Source: Bradyrhizobium sp. SSBR45G
GTDB taxonomy: Bacteria; Pseudomonadota; Alphaproteobacteria; Rhizobiales; Xanthobacteraceae
Direction of reading: 5' to 3'
DNA length: 44,597 nucleotides
Assembly: GCF_030159255.1 (NCBI RefSeq)
Contig: NZ_BSCT01000050.1
Coordinates: forward strand, 1-44,597
Positions 15,257 to 24,852 of the stretch are shown here, piece after piece. The position numbers and the translations under genes were made by a program. The notes below the pieces were generated by a model. It was not told the origin of the DNA. It ran no database searches and worked only from the letters and a program-made list of their open reading frames with translations. Position 1 is the first letter of the stretch; every line of letters begins with the position of its first letter.

Positions 15257-16786
15257 ATGACCCATTTCATCGATCCCCGCCTGCGCGCAGCGATGTTGCC
15301 GTTCTGGCCTCAGTTCGAGATCATCGGCTCGCATGTCGGCGGCGAACTCGTCATCGGCGATGGCGCGACTGTCTCGGTGAACGATCCGGCAACCGGCAAA
15401 GTGCTGTTCACCTACACGGATGCGGGCGCCGACGTCGCGGCCAAGGCTGCGGCGGCTGCGGTCAAAGGGCAGGCGGCGTGGGCGAAGGTCACGGCCGCAG
15501 GCTGCGGCCGCATCATGCAGGCGATCGCGCGCGCGATCCTCGCCCATGCCGAGCCGCTCGCGCAGCTGGAGTCGCTCGCCGCCGGCAAGCCGATCCGCGA
15601 CACCAGGGGCGAGGTCGCCAAGGTCGCGGAGATGTTCGAGTACTATGCGGGCTGGGCCGACAAATTCCACGGCGACGTCATTCCGGTGCCGTCGAGCCAT
15701 CTCAACTACACGCGCCGCGAGCCGATGGGCGTGGTGCTGCAGATCACGCCGTGGAACGCGCCGGTCTTCACCGCCGGCTGGCAGATCGCGCCCGCCATCA
15801 GCATGGGCAATGCCGTCATTCTCAAGCCTTCGGAGCTGACGCCGCTGACGTCGCTGGCGCTTGCGGTCATCTCCGAAGGCGCAGGGCTGCCGAAGGGCGT
15901 CGTCAATGTGCTCGCCGGCTTTGGCCACAGCACGGGGCAGGCGGCGCTGAGCCAGCCCGCGGTGAAGAAGGTCGTGTTCGTTGGCTCCGTGCCCACGGGG
16001 CGGCTGATCGGCGAGGCGGCGGCGCGGCGCTTGGTGCCGTCGGTGCTCGAGCTCGGCGGCAAGTCGGCCAACATCGTGTTTGCCGATGCCGACCTCGAGC
16101 GTGCCGCCGTGGGCGCGCAGGCCGCGATCTTCGGCGGTGCCGGGCAGAGCTGCGTCGCCGGCTCGCGTCTGCTGGTGCAGAGCGCGGTGTACGACCGCTT
16201 CGTCGATCTCGTTGCGCAGGGCGCGGCCAAGATCAGATGCGGCGATCCGCTGTCGGCCGAGACCGAGATCGGTCCGATCAACAACGCCAAACAATATGAT
16301 CACGTGCTGTCGCTGATCCGCGAGGGCGCGGCCGAGGGCGCCGAGATCGTCGCCGGTGCAAATGGCACGGCAGAAGACGGCGGCTATTTCGTCAGGCCGA
16401 CCGTGCTGAAGAACGTCACCAACAGCATGGGCATTGCGCGCAAGGAAGTATTCGGCCCCGTCGTCGCCGCGATCCGCTTCGAGACCGAGGAGGAGGCGAT
16501 CGCGATCGCCAATGACAGCGAGTTCGGCCTCGCCGGGGCGGTGTGGACGAAGGACGTCGCGCGCGCACATCGCGTTGCGGCGAGCGTGAAGGCCGGCACG
16601 TTCTGGATCAACTCCTACAAGACCATCAACGTCGCCTCGCCCTTCGGTGGCTACAACAACAGCGGCCATGGCCGCTCCTCCGGTGTCGAGGCCTTGTACG
16701 AATATACGCAGGTGAAGAGCGTGTGGGTCGAGACCGCGGCCGAGCCGGCCGTGGCCTTCGGCTATGCGCCGGGCTTGCGCGATTGA
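15257..16786 (+). CDS. NAD(P)-dependent aldehyde dehydrogenase
   Basis: 509 aa, ALDH superfamily. Cofactor and oxyanion region ITPWNAPVFTAGWQIAPAIS, KPSELTPLTSLAL, FVGSVPTGRLIGEAA, the general-base Glu in LELGGKSANIVFADADL, the catalytic Cys in GAGQSCVAGSRLLV, and the C-terminal PFGGYNNSGHGRSSG block. ATG at 15257 follows the dehydrogenase stop by 10 nt; the frame is open further upstream inside that gene, but only this start fits the family N-terminus. Probably oxidises the semialdehyde made by the preceding enzyme. Confidence 0.93.
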   Translation: MTHFIDPRLRAAMLPFWPQFEIIGSHVGGELVIGDGATVSVNDPATGKVLFTYTDAGADVAAKAAAAAVKGQAAWAKVTAAGCGRIMQAIARAILAHAEPLAQLESLAAGKPIRDTRGEVAKVAEMFEYYAGWADKFHGDVIPVPSSHLNYTRREPMGVVLQITPWNAPVFTAGWQIAPAISMGNAVILKPSELTPLTSLALAVISEGAGLPKGVVNVLAGFGHSTGQAALSQPAVKKVVFVGSVPTGRLIGEAAARRLVPSVLELGGKSANIVFADADLERAAVGAQAAIFGGAGQSCVAGSRLLVQSAVYDRFVDLVAQGAAKIRCGDPLSAETEIGPINNAKQYDHVLSLIREGAAEGAEIVAGANGTAEDGGYFVRPTVLKNVTNSMGIARKEVFGPVVAAIRFETEEEAIAIANDSEFGLAGAVWTKDVARAHRVAASVKAGTFWINSYKTINVASPFGGYNNSGHGRSSGVEALYEYTQVKSVWVETAAEPAVAFGYAPGLRD

Positions 16787-16859
16787 GCCGGCATGGCATG
16801 ATGAGTGCAGGAGCAGCGCAGCCCGCGAACAACATAGTTCCGGAATAAGGAACAGACTC

Positions 16860-17816
16860 ATGCCGCGCTTCGTCAACGTCGCCATTGGTCAGCTCGGCCC
16901 CATCGCCAAGAGCGATGCGCGGCCCGCGGTCGTCGCGCGGCTGATGGCCCTGATGCGCCAGGCGCACGCCCAGGCTTGCGATCTCATCGTCTATCCCGAG
17001 CTCGCACTGACGACCTTCTTCCCGCGTTGGTACATGGCCGATCAGGCCGAGATCGACAGCTATTTCGAGCGCGAGATGCCGGGGCCGGAAACGCAGGCGC
17101 TGTTCGCACTGGCGAAGGAGCTGCGCATCGGCTTCTCGCTCGGCTATGCCGAGCTCACGGTCGAAGACGGCGTCGTGCACCGCTACAACACCGCCATTCT
17201 CGTCGACAAGGACGCGCGCATCGTCTCGAAGTATCGCAAGGTGCATCTGCCGGGGCATGCCGAGCACGAGCCGTGGCGCAAGTTCCAGCATCTGGAAAAA
17301 CGCTATTTCGAGCCGGGCCGGAATTTTGGTGTGGCCAATGCGTTCGGCGGCGTCATCGGCATGGCGATCTGCAACGATCGCCGCTGGCCCGAGACCTATC
17401 GGGTAATGGGCCTGCAGGGCGTCGAGATGGTGCTGATCGGCTACAATACGCCGGTGCACAATCCGCCCGCGCCGGAGCATGACGACCTCTCGCTGTTCCA
17501 CAATCGCCTCGTGATGCAGTCGGGTGCCTATCAGAACGGCACTTGGGTCATCGGCGTGGCCAAGGGCGGCATCGAGGAGGGCGTCGATCACATCGCCGGC
17601 AGCTGCATCATCGCACCCTCGGGCGAGATCGTGGCCGCCTGCGCCACCAAGGGCGACGAGATCGCGCTGGCGCGCTGCGACCTCGATCTGTGCAACTCCT
17701 ACAAGCAGACGATCTTCAATTTCGACGTCCATCGCCAACCCCAGGCCTACCGCATGATCGTCGAACGCAAGGGCGAGCGGCTGATGGCGGATGGTTCGCC
17801 GGTGCGGAAAGGGTGA
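16860..17816 (+). CDS. Carbon-nitrogen hydrolase, N-carbamoyl-D-amino acid amidohydrolase type
   Basis: 318-aa nitrilase-superfamily enzyme. Glu in IVYPELALTTFFPRW, Lys in YRKVHLPGH and Cys in AICNDRRWPE form the catalytic triad. The flanking segments (EMPGPETQALF, LGYAELTVEDG, FQHLEKRYFEPG, GYNTPVHNPPAP, HRQPQAY) match Agrobacterium N-carbamoyl-D-amino acid hydrolase closely from memory, including positions typical of that subgroup. The reaction would be N-carbamoyl-amino acid to amino acid, CO2 and ammonia. ATG at 16860 is preferred; an in-frame start at 16764 overlaps the ALDH gene. The linked peptide-type importer suggests an imported carbamoylated or amide compound. Confidence 0.9.
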   Translation: MPRFVNVAIGQLGPIAKSDARPAVVARLMALMRQAHAQACDLIVYPELALTTFFPRWYMADQAEIDSYFEREMPGPETQALFALAKELRIGFSLGYAELTVEDGVVHRYNTAILVDKDARIVSKYRKVHLPGHAEHEPWRKFQHLEKRYFEPGRNFGVANAFGGVIGMAICNDRRWPETYRVMGLQGVEMVLIGYNTPVHNPPAPEHDDLSLFHNRLVMQSGAYQNGTWVIGVAKGGIEEGVDHIAGSCIIAPSGEIVAACATKGDEIALARCDLDLCNSYKQTIFNFDVHRQPQAYRMIVERKGERLMADGSPVRKG

Positions 17817-17838
17817 TGCGCGGCGCCTCTCTATCCTC

Positions 17839-17993
17839 CGTCATTCCGGGGCATCGCGCAGCGATGAGCCCGGAATCCATAACCACAGGCCGATGTCGTT
17901 GAGACGAGATGTCACCACCTCCGTCCCCCACACGACGGTCTGTGGCTATGGATTCCGGGCTCGCGCCGCTGCGCAGCGCGCCCCGGAATGACG
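17839..17993. repeat. Long palindromic element, CGTCATTCCGGGGC family
   Basis: 155-bp inverted-repeat element with perfect 14-bp outer arms (CGTCATTCCGGGGC / GCCCCGGAATGACG) and 16-bp inner arms (GAGCCCGGAATCCATA / TATGGATTCCGGGCTC), extended by ACCACAG / CTGTGG with one mismatch. A related copy is at 37740-37839. It sits inside the operon between the carbamoyl hydrolase and the ABC binding-protein gene. Confidence 0.9.
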
Positions 17994-18123
17994 AGCGGCG
18001 AGAGCAGGGCTCTTGCGCAGGGTGCCTCATTTGCGTTCAAATGAATGCGCTCCGCGCGCATGGCATGGGCCTTGCTTACAATTTCGGCAATTGAACTTTG
18101 GGCAAGTTGCATCAGGAGAGAAC

Positions 18124-19728
18124 ATGGATCGCAGAACGGTATTGAAGGGATTGGCGGGCGCGAGCGGCCTCGCCCTGACCGGCGGCTTCGCGGCGCCGGC
18201 CATCGCGCAAGGCGCATCGGCAAAGACGCTGCGCTTTGTGCCGCAGGCCAATCTCGCCAATTTCGATCCGATCTGGGGCACGCAATATGTCGTGCGCAAT
18301 GCGGCGGCGATGGTGTGGGACACGCTGTACGGCATCGACGACCAGTTCGTGCCGCAGCGCCAGATGGTCGAGTCCGAGGAGGTCTCCTCCGACGGCCTGA
18401 CCTGGACCTTCAAGCTGCGTCCCGGCCTGAAATTCCATGACGGCTCGCCGGTGCTGGCCAAGGACGTCGTCGCCAGCCTGACGCGCTGGTCGGCGCGCGA
18501 TCCGATGGGCCTGATGCTGAAGGCTATTCAGAACGAGCTCACGGCGGTCGATGACAAGACCTTCAAATGGGTGCTGAAGCAGCCTTATCCGAAGATGCTG
18601 TTCGCGCTCGGCAAGGGCAATGCGCCCTGCGCCTTCATCATGCCCGAGCGCATCGCGCAGACCGATCCGTTCAAGCAGATGTCGGAATACATCGGCTCCG
18701 GCCCGTTCAAATTCGCCAAGAGCGAATGGGTGCCGGGTGCAAAGGCCGTGTTCGAGAAGTTCACCGACTACGTGCCGCGCCAGGAGAAGCCGGTGTGGCT
18801 CGCCGGCGGCAAGCAGGTGCTGATCGATCGCGTCGAATGGGTGATCATGCCGGATCCGGCGACCGCTGCGGCGGCGCTGCAGAACGGCGAGGTCGACTGG
18901 TGGGAAAACCCGATCACCGATCTCGTGCCGGTGCTGAAGGGCAACAAGAACATCGGCGTCGACATCGGCGATCCGCTCGGCAATGTCGGCGCCTTCCGCA
19001 TCAACCATCTGCATGCGCCGTTCAACAACGTGAAGGCGCGGCGCGCGATCCTGATGGCGATGAGCCAGGAGGACTACATGCGCGCGCTGGTCGGCGACGA
19101 CAACTCGCTGTGGAAGCCGCTGCCCGGCGTGTTCACGCCCGGCACGCCGCTCTATACCGAGGAAGGCGGCGACATCCTCAAGGGCAAGCGCGACATCGCG
19201 GCGGCCAAGAAGCTGCTGGAGGAAGCCGGCTACAAGGGCGAGCCGATCACCTGCGTCGTCGCGCAGGACCAGCCGATCACCAAGGCGTTCGGCGACGTCA
19301 CCGCCGACCTCTTGAAGAAGCTCGGCATGACCGTCGATTTCGTCGCCACCGACTGGGGCACGGTCGGCGCCCGCCGCGCCCTGAAGACGCCGCCCGCGCA
19401 AGGCGGCTGGCACATGTTCCACACCTGGCACGCCGGCGCCGATTGCATCAACCCGGCCGCCTACAACGCGCTGCGCGCCAATGGCGACAAGGCCTGGTTC
19501 GGCTGGCCGGACAGCCCGGCGGTCGAGACCGAGGTCACCAACTGGTTCAATGCCAAGTCGCTCGACGAGGAGAAGGTGGTCGCGGGGCGCATCAACAAGG
19601 CGGCGATCGACGACGTGGTGTTCGCACCGACCGGCTTCTTCCTCGGCTACACCGCGTGGCGCAAGACCGTCTCCGGCGTGGCCAAGGGGCCGATCCCGCT
19701 GTTCTGGGGCGTGTCGAAGACCGCATAA
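18124..19728 (+). CDS. ABC transporter substrate-binding protein, oligopeptide type (SBP_bac_5)
   Basis: 534-aa periplasmic binding protein for a peptide/nickel/opine-type importer. The N-terminus MDRRTVLKGLAGASGLALTG is a twin-arginine signal (RRTVLKG) with a cleavage site near AIAQGA. Family features: TLRFVPQANLANFDPIWGTQ, WTFKLRPGLKFHDGSPVLAKDV, YIGSGPFKF and WGTVGARRA. ATG at 18124 follows AGGAGAG. It is the first gene of the transporter set. Ligand unknown; the linked carbamoyl hydrolase suggests an amide or carbamoyl compound. Confidence 0.93.
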   Translation: MDRRTVLKGLAGASGLALTGGFAAPAIAQGASAKTLRFVPQANLANFDPIWGTQYVVRNAAAMVWDTLYGIDDQFVPQRQMVESEEVSSDGLTWTFKLRPGLKFHDGSPVLAKDVVASLTRWSARDPMGLMLKAIQNELTAVDDKTFKWVLKQPYPKMLFALGKGNAPCAFIMPERIAQTDPFKQMSEYIGSGPFKFAKSEWVPGAKAVFEKFTDYVPRQEKPVWLAGGKQVLIDRVEWVIMPDPATAAAALQNGEVDWWENPITDLVPVLKGNKNIGVDIGDPLGNVGAFRINHLHAPFNNVKARRAILMAMSQEDYMRALVGDDNSLWKPLPGVFTPGTPLYTEEGGDILKGKRDIAAAKKLLEEAGYKGEPITCVVAQDQPITKAFGDVTADLLKKLGMTVDFVATDWGTVGARRALKTPPAQGGWHMFHTWHAGADCINPAAYNALRANGDKAWFGWPDSPAVETEVTNWFNAKSLDEEKVVAGRINKAAIDDVVFAPTGFFLGYTAWRKTVSGVAKGPIPLFWGVSKTA

Positions 19729-19742
19729 GGCACTGATTCCAT

Positions 19743-20684
19743 ATGCTCGCTTATGCGCTCCGACGAGTCCTTTCGACGTTGCCGGTGATGGCGATCGTCG
19801 CGCTGTTCGTCTTCAGCCTGCTGTACATCGCGCCGGGCGACCCGGCCGTTGTCATCGCCGGCGACCAGGCGAGCCCGGCCGACGTCGAGCGCATCCGAGC
19901 CAATCTCGGACTGGACCAGCCCTTCCTGGTCCAGTTCGGCAGCTGGGTGTGGCGCCTCTTGCACTTCGATCTCGGGACATCGATCTTCACCAATCTTCCG
20001 GTGGCGGCGATGATCGCCCAGCGCATCGAGCCGACCTTGTCGCTGATGATGGTGACGCTGTTCCTCACCATCTTCATCGCGGTGCCGCTCGGCGTCATCG
20101 CGGCGTGGAAGGCCGGCACCTGGATCGACCGCACCATCATGGCGTTCGCCGTGTTCGGCTTCTCGGTGCCGGTGTTCGTGGTCGGCTACATTCTCGCTTA
20201 TGTGTTCGCGCTGCAGCTCGATTGGCTGCCGGTGCAGGGCTACACGCCGCTGGCGCAAGGGTTCTGGCCGTGGCTGCAGAATTTGATCCTGCCGGCGGTC
20301 GCGCTCGGCTGCGTCTACATCGCGCTGATCGCGCGCATCACCCGCGCCGCGATGCTCGAAGTGCTGCAGCAGGACTATATCCGCACCGCGCGCGCCAAGG
20401 GGCTCGGGCAGGGCGGCATCCTGTTCATCCACGCGCTGAAGAATGCGGCGGTGCCGATCGTCACCGTGGTCGGCATCGGCATCGCGCTGCTGATCGGCGG
20501 CGCCGTGGTCACCGAGAGCGTGTTTGCGATTCCAGGGCTTGGGCGGCTCACCATCGACGCGATCCTGCGTCGTGACTATCCGGTGATCCAGGGCATCGTG
20601 CTCTTGTTCAGCTTCGTCTACGTGCTCGTCAATCTCCTGATCGACATCACCTACACCCTGGTCGACCCGAGGATCCGCTATTGA
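19743..20684 (+). CDS. ABC transporter permease, DppB type
   Basis: 313 aa with about six membrane helices. N-terminus LRRVLSTLPVMAIVALFVFS, then the extracytoplasmic LLYIAPGDPA segment characteristic of DppB/OppB, and the cytoplasmic EAA loop RTARAKGLGQGGILFIHALK, which contacts the ATPase. It begins 14 nt after the binding-protein gene and overlaps the next permease by four bases. Confidence 0.94.
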   Translation: MLAYALRRVLSTLPVMAIVALFVFSLLYIAPGDPAVVIAGDQASPADVERIRANLGLDQPFLVQFGSWVWRLLHFDLGTSIFTNLPVAAMIAQRIEPTLSLMMVTLFLTIFIAVPLGVIAAWKAGTWIDRTIMAFAVFGFSVPVFVVGYILAYVFALQLDWLPVQGYTPLAQGFWPWLQNLILPAVALGCVYIALIARITRAAMLEVLQQDYIRTARAKGLGQGGILFIHALKNAAVPIVTVVGIGIALLIGGAVVTESVFAIPGLGRLTIDAILRRDYPVIQGIVLLFSFVYVLVNLLIDITYTLVDPRIRY

Positions 20685-21598
20685 CCGCCACGACCACAAC
20701 GTCTCCGCCGCCCGGCCTCGTCATCGCGCCTCGCCTGCCGGATCTGATGGCGGCGCCAAAAATCCGGCGCGGCGCCATCGGCTTCCTGCGCAACCATCCG
20801 ACGGTCGCGATCGGCGGCGCGCTGTTGCTGCTGCTCGTCATCATCGGCGTGTCAGCGCCGTTCCTGTTCACCGTCGATCCCACCGCGATCGCGCCGGCCA
20901 AGCGCACGCGGCTGCCCTCGGCCGATTTCTGGTTCGGCACCGATGCGCTGGGCCGCGACATCTATTCCCGCGTGCTCTATGGCACCCGCGTGTCGCTCAC
21001 GGTGGGGCTGGCGGTGGCGCTGTTCGCCTCGCTGATCGGGCTGACCATCGGCCTCGTCGCCGGTTTCGTGCGCTGGGCCGATGGCGTCCTGATGCGCTGC
21101 ATGGACGGGCTGATGTCGATCCCGCCGATATTGCTCGCGGTGGCGCTGATGGCGCTGACGCGCGGCAGCGTCGGCAACGTCATCCTCGCCATCACCGTTG
21201 CGGAAATTCCACGCGTCGCGCGCCTGGTGCGCGGCGTCGTGCTGTCCCTGCGCGAGCAGCCCTATGTCGACGGTGCCGTCGCCTCGGGCACGCGCACGCC
21301 GATGGTGATCCTGCGCCACATCCTGCCCAACACGATGGCGCCGATGCTGGTGCAGGCCACCTACATCTGCGCCAGCGCCATGATCACCGAGGCCATCCTC
21401 TCCTTCATCGGCGCCGGCACGCCGCCGACGATCCCGTCCTGGGGCAACATCATGGCCGAGGGCCGCGCGCTGTGGCAGGTCAAGCCCTACATCGTGTTCT
21501 TCCCGGCCGCGTTCCTCTCGGTCACCGTGCTCGCCGTCAACCTCGTCGGCGACGGCCTCCGCGACGCGCTCGACCCGCGCATGGCGAAGAGCCCATGA
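20681..21598 (+). CDS. ABC transporter permease, DppC type
   Basis: 305 aa. DppC/OppC permease with N-terminal helix (HPTVAIGGALLLLLVIIG), FWFGTDALGRDIYSRVLYGTR, the EAA-type segment VASGTRTPMVILRHILPN and the family C-terminus NLVGDGLRDALDPR. TTG start at 20681 overlaps the previous stop (TTGA); ATG at 20747 is a shorter alternative. It forms the membrane channel with the preceding permease. Confidence 0.93.
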   Translation: MTATTTTSPPPGLVIAPRLPDLMAAPKIRRGAIGFLRNHPTVAIGGALLLLLVIIGVSAPFLFTVDPTAIAPAKRTRLPSADFWFGTDALGRDIYSRVLYGTRVSLTVGLAVALFASLIGLTIGLVAGFVRWADGVLMRCMDGLMSIPPILLAVALMALTRGSVGNVILAITVAEIPRVARLVRGVVLSLREQPYVDGAVASGTRTPMVILRHILPNTMAPMLVQATYICASAMITEAILSFIGAGTPPTIPSWGNIMAEGRALWQVKPYIVFFPAAFLSVTVLAVNLVGDGLRDALDPRMAKSP

Positions 21599-21641
21599 GC
21601 GGCGTGATTTCGAGCCATGTGGTCCGGATCGGGGCCTCGCC

Positions 21642-21900
21642 CTTCGAGACGCCCGCCTTTGGCGGGCTCCTCAGGGTGAGGGGTGAGAGCGCTGCCCATG
21701 GCGGCGCTGCTCACACGCGATGTGTGGCGCCAGATGCGAAACCAAACCCTCTCCATGAACACGCCTCTTGGCGTGTTCATGGTCCGGTGTGCGGTGCCGC
21801 CTCGACTTTTGACCCTCATGGTGAGGAGCGCCGCGCCGAGCTGATTGTGATCACGCGCAGTCTGAACGCGCGGCGCGTCTCGAACCATGAGGCCCCTGTG
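21642..21900. repeat. Hairpin-rich intergenic element inside the ABC operon
   Basis: The gap of 343 nt between the permease and ATPase genes (21599-21941) holds no gene. It contains a second copy of the CTTCGAGACGCCCGCC hairpin (21642-21680; also at 12777), a perfect 12-bp stem with 4-nt loop (CATGAACACGCC / GGCGTGTTCATG, 21754-21781), and an outer arm of the same repeat family around 21815-21895 (CCTCATGGTGAGG ... AACCATGAGG). Probably an inserted interspersed repeat that divides the operon. Confidence 0.75.
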
Positions 21901-21941
21901 TCACCGCATGCGGCCCCACACCGCGGCCAGGAGCTGACCTG

Positions 21942-23905
<1,964 letters not shown>

Positions 23906-23908
23906 TTG

Positions 23909-24023
23909 CGTAGCCCGCATGAGCGACAGCCGGCGCGCGGGACGCGCGGCGGCGCCAGCGACATGCGGGATCTCACGAACTGTGTCGGAGACCCCGGATG
24001 TCGCTGCGCTCATCCGGGCTACG
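23909..24023. repeat. Palindromic element, CGTAGCCCG arms
   Basis: 115-bp region bounded by CGTAGCCCG (23909-23917) and CGGGCTACG (24015-24023), with a GCATGAGCG / CGCTCATCC-type inner pair. Directly after the last ABC gene. A REP-like element common in bradyrhizobia from recall. Confidence 0.7.
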
Positions 24024-24463
24024 AGGCGACGACGCGGCCACAGATCTGCGTCTCCGCTCTCTCGCCCCCTCCGCTGTCGTCCTGGGCAAGCCGCGACAGC
24101 GCGAAGCGGCGGCGGCGCTGACCCGGGACTCAGACGCCGTGACGGCCGTTGGCTTGCGCAAGCCCGGCCATCGCGTGTCACGGCGTCGCCTTGTGGTTAT
24201 GGATCCCTGCGTGCGCAGGGATGACGGCGGAGTTTGTGGAGGCTGTGAGGCTCTGGCGAGACGACGGCGCAGCGCGCGTGCCCCGCCTGCGACCCATCGG
24301 CCACACCGGGCTCGCCAATCGGCCGCTCGCGGCGCCGTCCCCAGGACGATGCATTGTCATGCCCCGGGCCGCCGACTAGAAATTGATCCGGTTGAGGAAT
24401 CTCAAGTCCAGGCCGCGCGGGAACCAGCACCACGCGGGCTGTCCCGCGTTCGATGAGGCCGCC
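24024..24463. other. Non-coding stretch with degenerate repeat arms
   Basis: No convincing gene. TCGTCCTGGG (24077-24086) and CCCAGGACGA (24340-24349) form distant inverse arms of what looks like a further composite repeat. A small hairpin CCCTGCGTGCGCAGGG is present at about 24205-24225. Confidence 0.5.
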
Positions 24464-24835
24464 ATGCATCTCACCCACGATCCCACGGCTCCAGCGGCAG
24501 AGACAATCAGCTTCGACCAGTTCCTGAGCGTCGACATCCGCGTCGGCACCATCGTCGCCGCCGAGCCCTATCCAGAGGCGAAGAAGCCGTCGCTGAAACT
24601 GACGATCGATTTCGGCCCCGGCATCGGCACCAGGCGCTCCAGCGCGCAGATCGCGACGCTGTATGACCCGGTGACGCTGGTCGGGCGCCAGGTCGCCGGC
24701 GTCGTCAACTTCCCGCCGCGGCAGATCGGCAAGTTCATGTCGGAGGTGCTGACGCTCGGGTTTCCGGACGAGGCCGGCAACGTCGTGCTGTTCCAGCCCG
24801 ACAAGGCCGTGCCGAACGGCGCGCGGCTGTTTTGA
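24464..24835 (+). CDS. csaA: CsaA-type tRNA-binding domain protein
   Basis: 123 aa, close to the usual size of CsaA (about 110). A single OB-fold tRNA-binding domain: FDQFLSVDIRVGTIVAAEPY, KLTIDFGPGIGTRRSSAQI, VVNFPPRQIGKFMSEVLTLG and the C-terminal VVLFQPDKAVPNGARL, matching Bacillus CsaA block by block from recall. CsaA is a homodimer related to the C-terminal domain of some methionyl-tRNA synthetases and was reported to have secretion-chaperone activity. Start at 24464 is chosen because upstream in-frame residues are unlike the family. Confidence 0.92.
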   Translation: MHLTHDPTAPAAETISFDQFLSVDIRVGTIVAAEPYPEAKKPSLKLTIDFGPGIGTRRSSAQIATLYDPVTLVGRQVAGVVNFPPRQIGKFMSEVLTLGFPDEAGNVVLFQPDKAVPNGARLF

Positions 24836-24852
24836 GAGCGGGGAGAGCCGAG

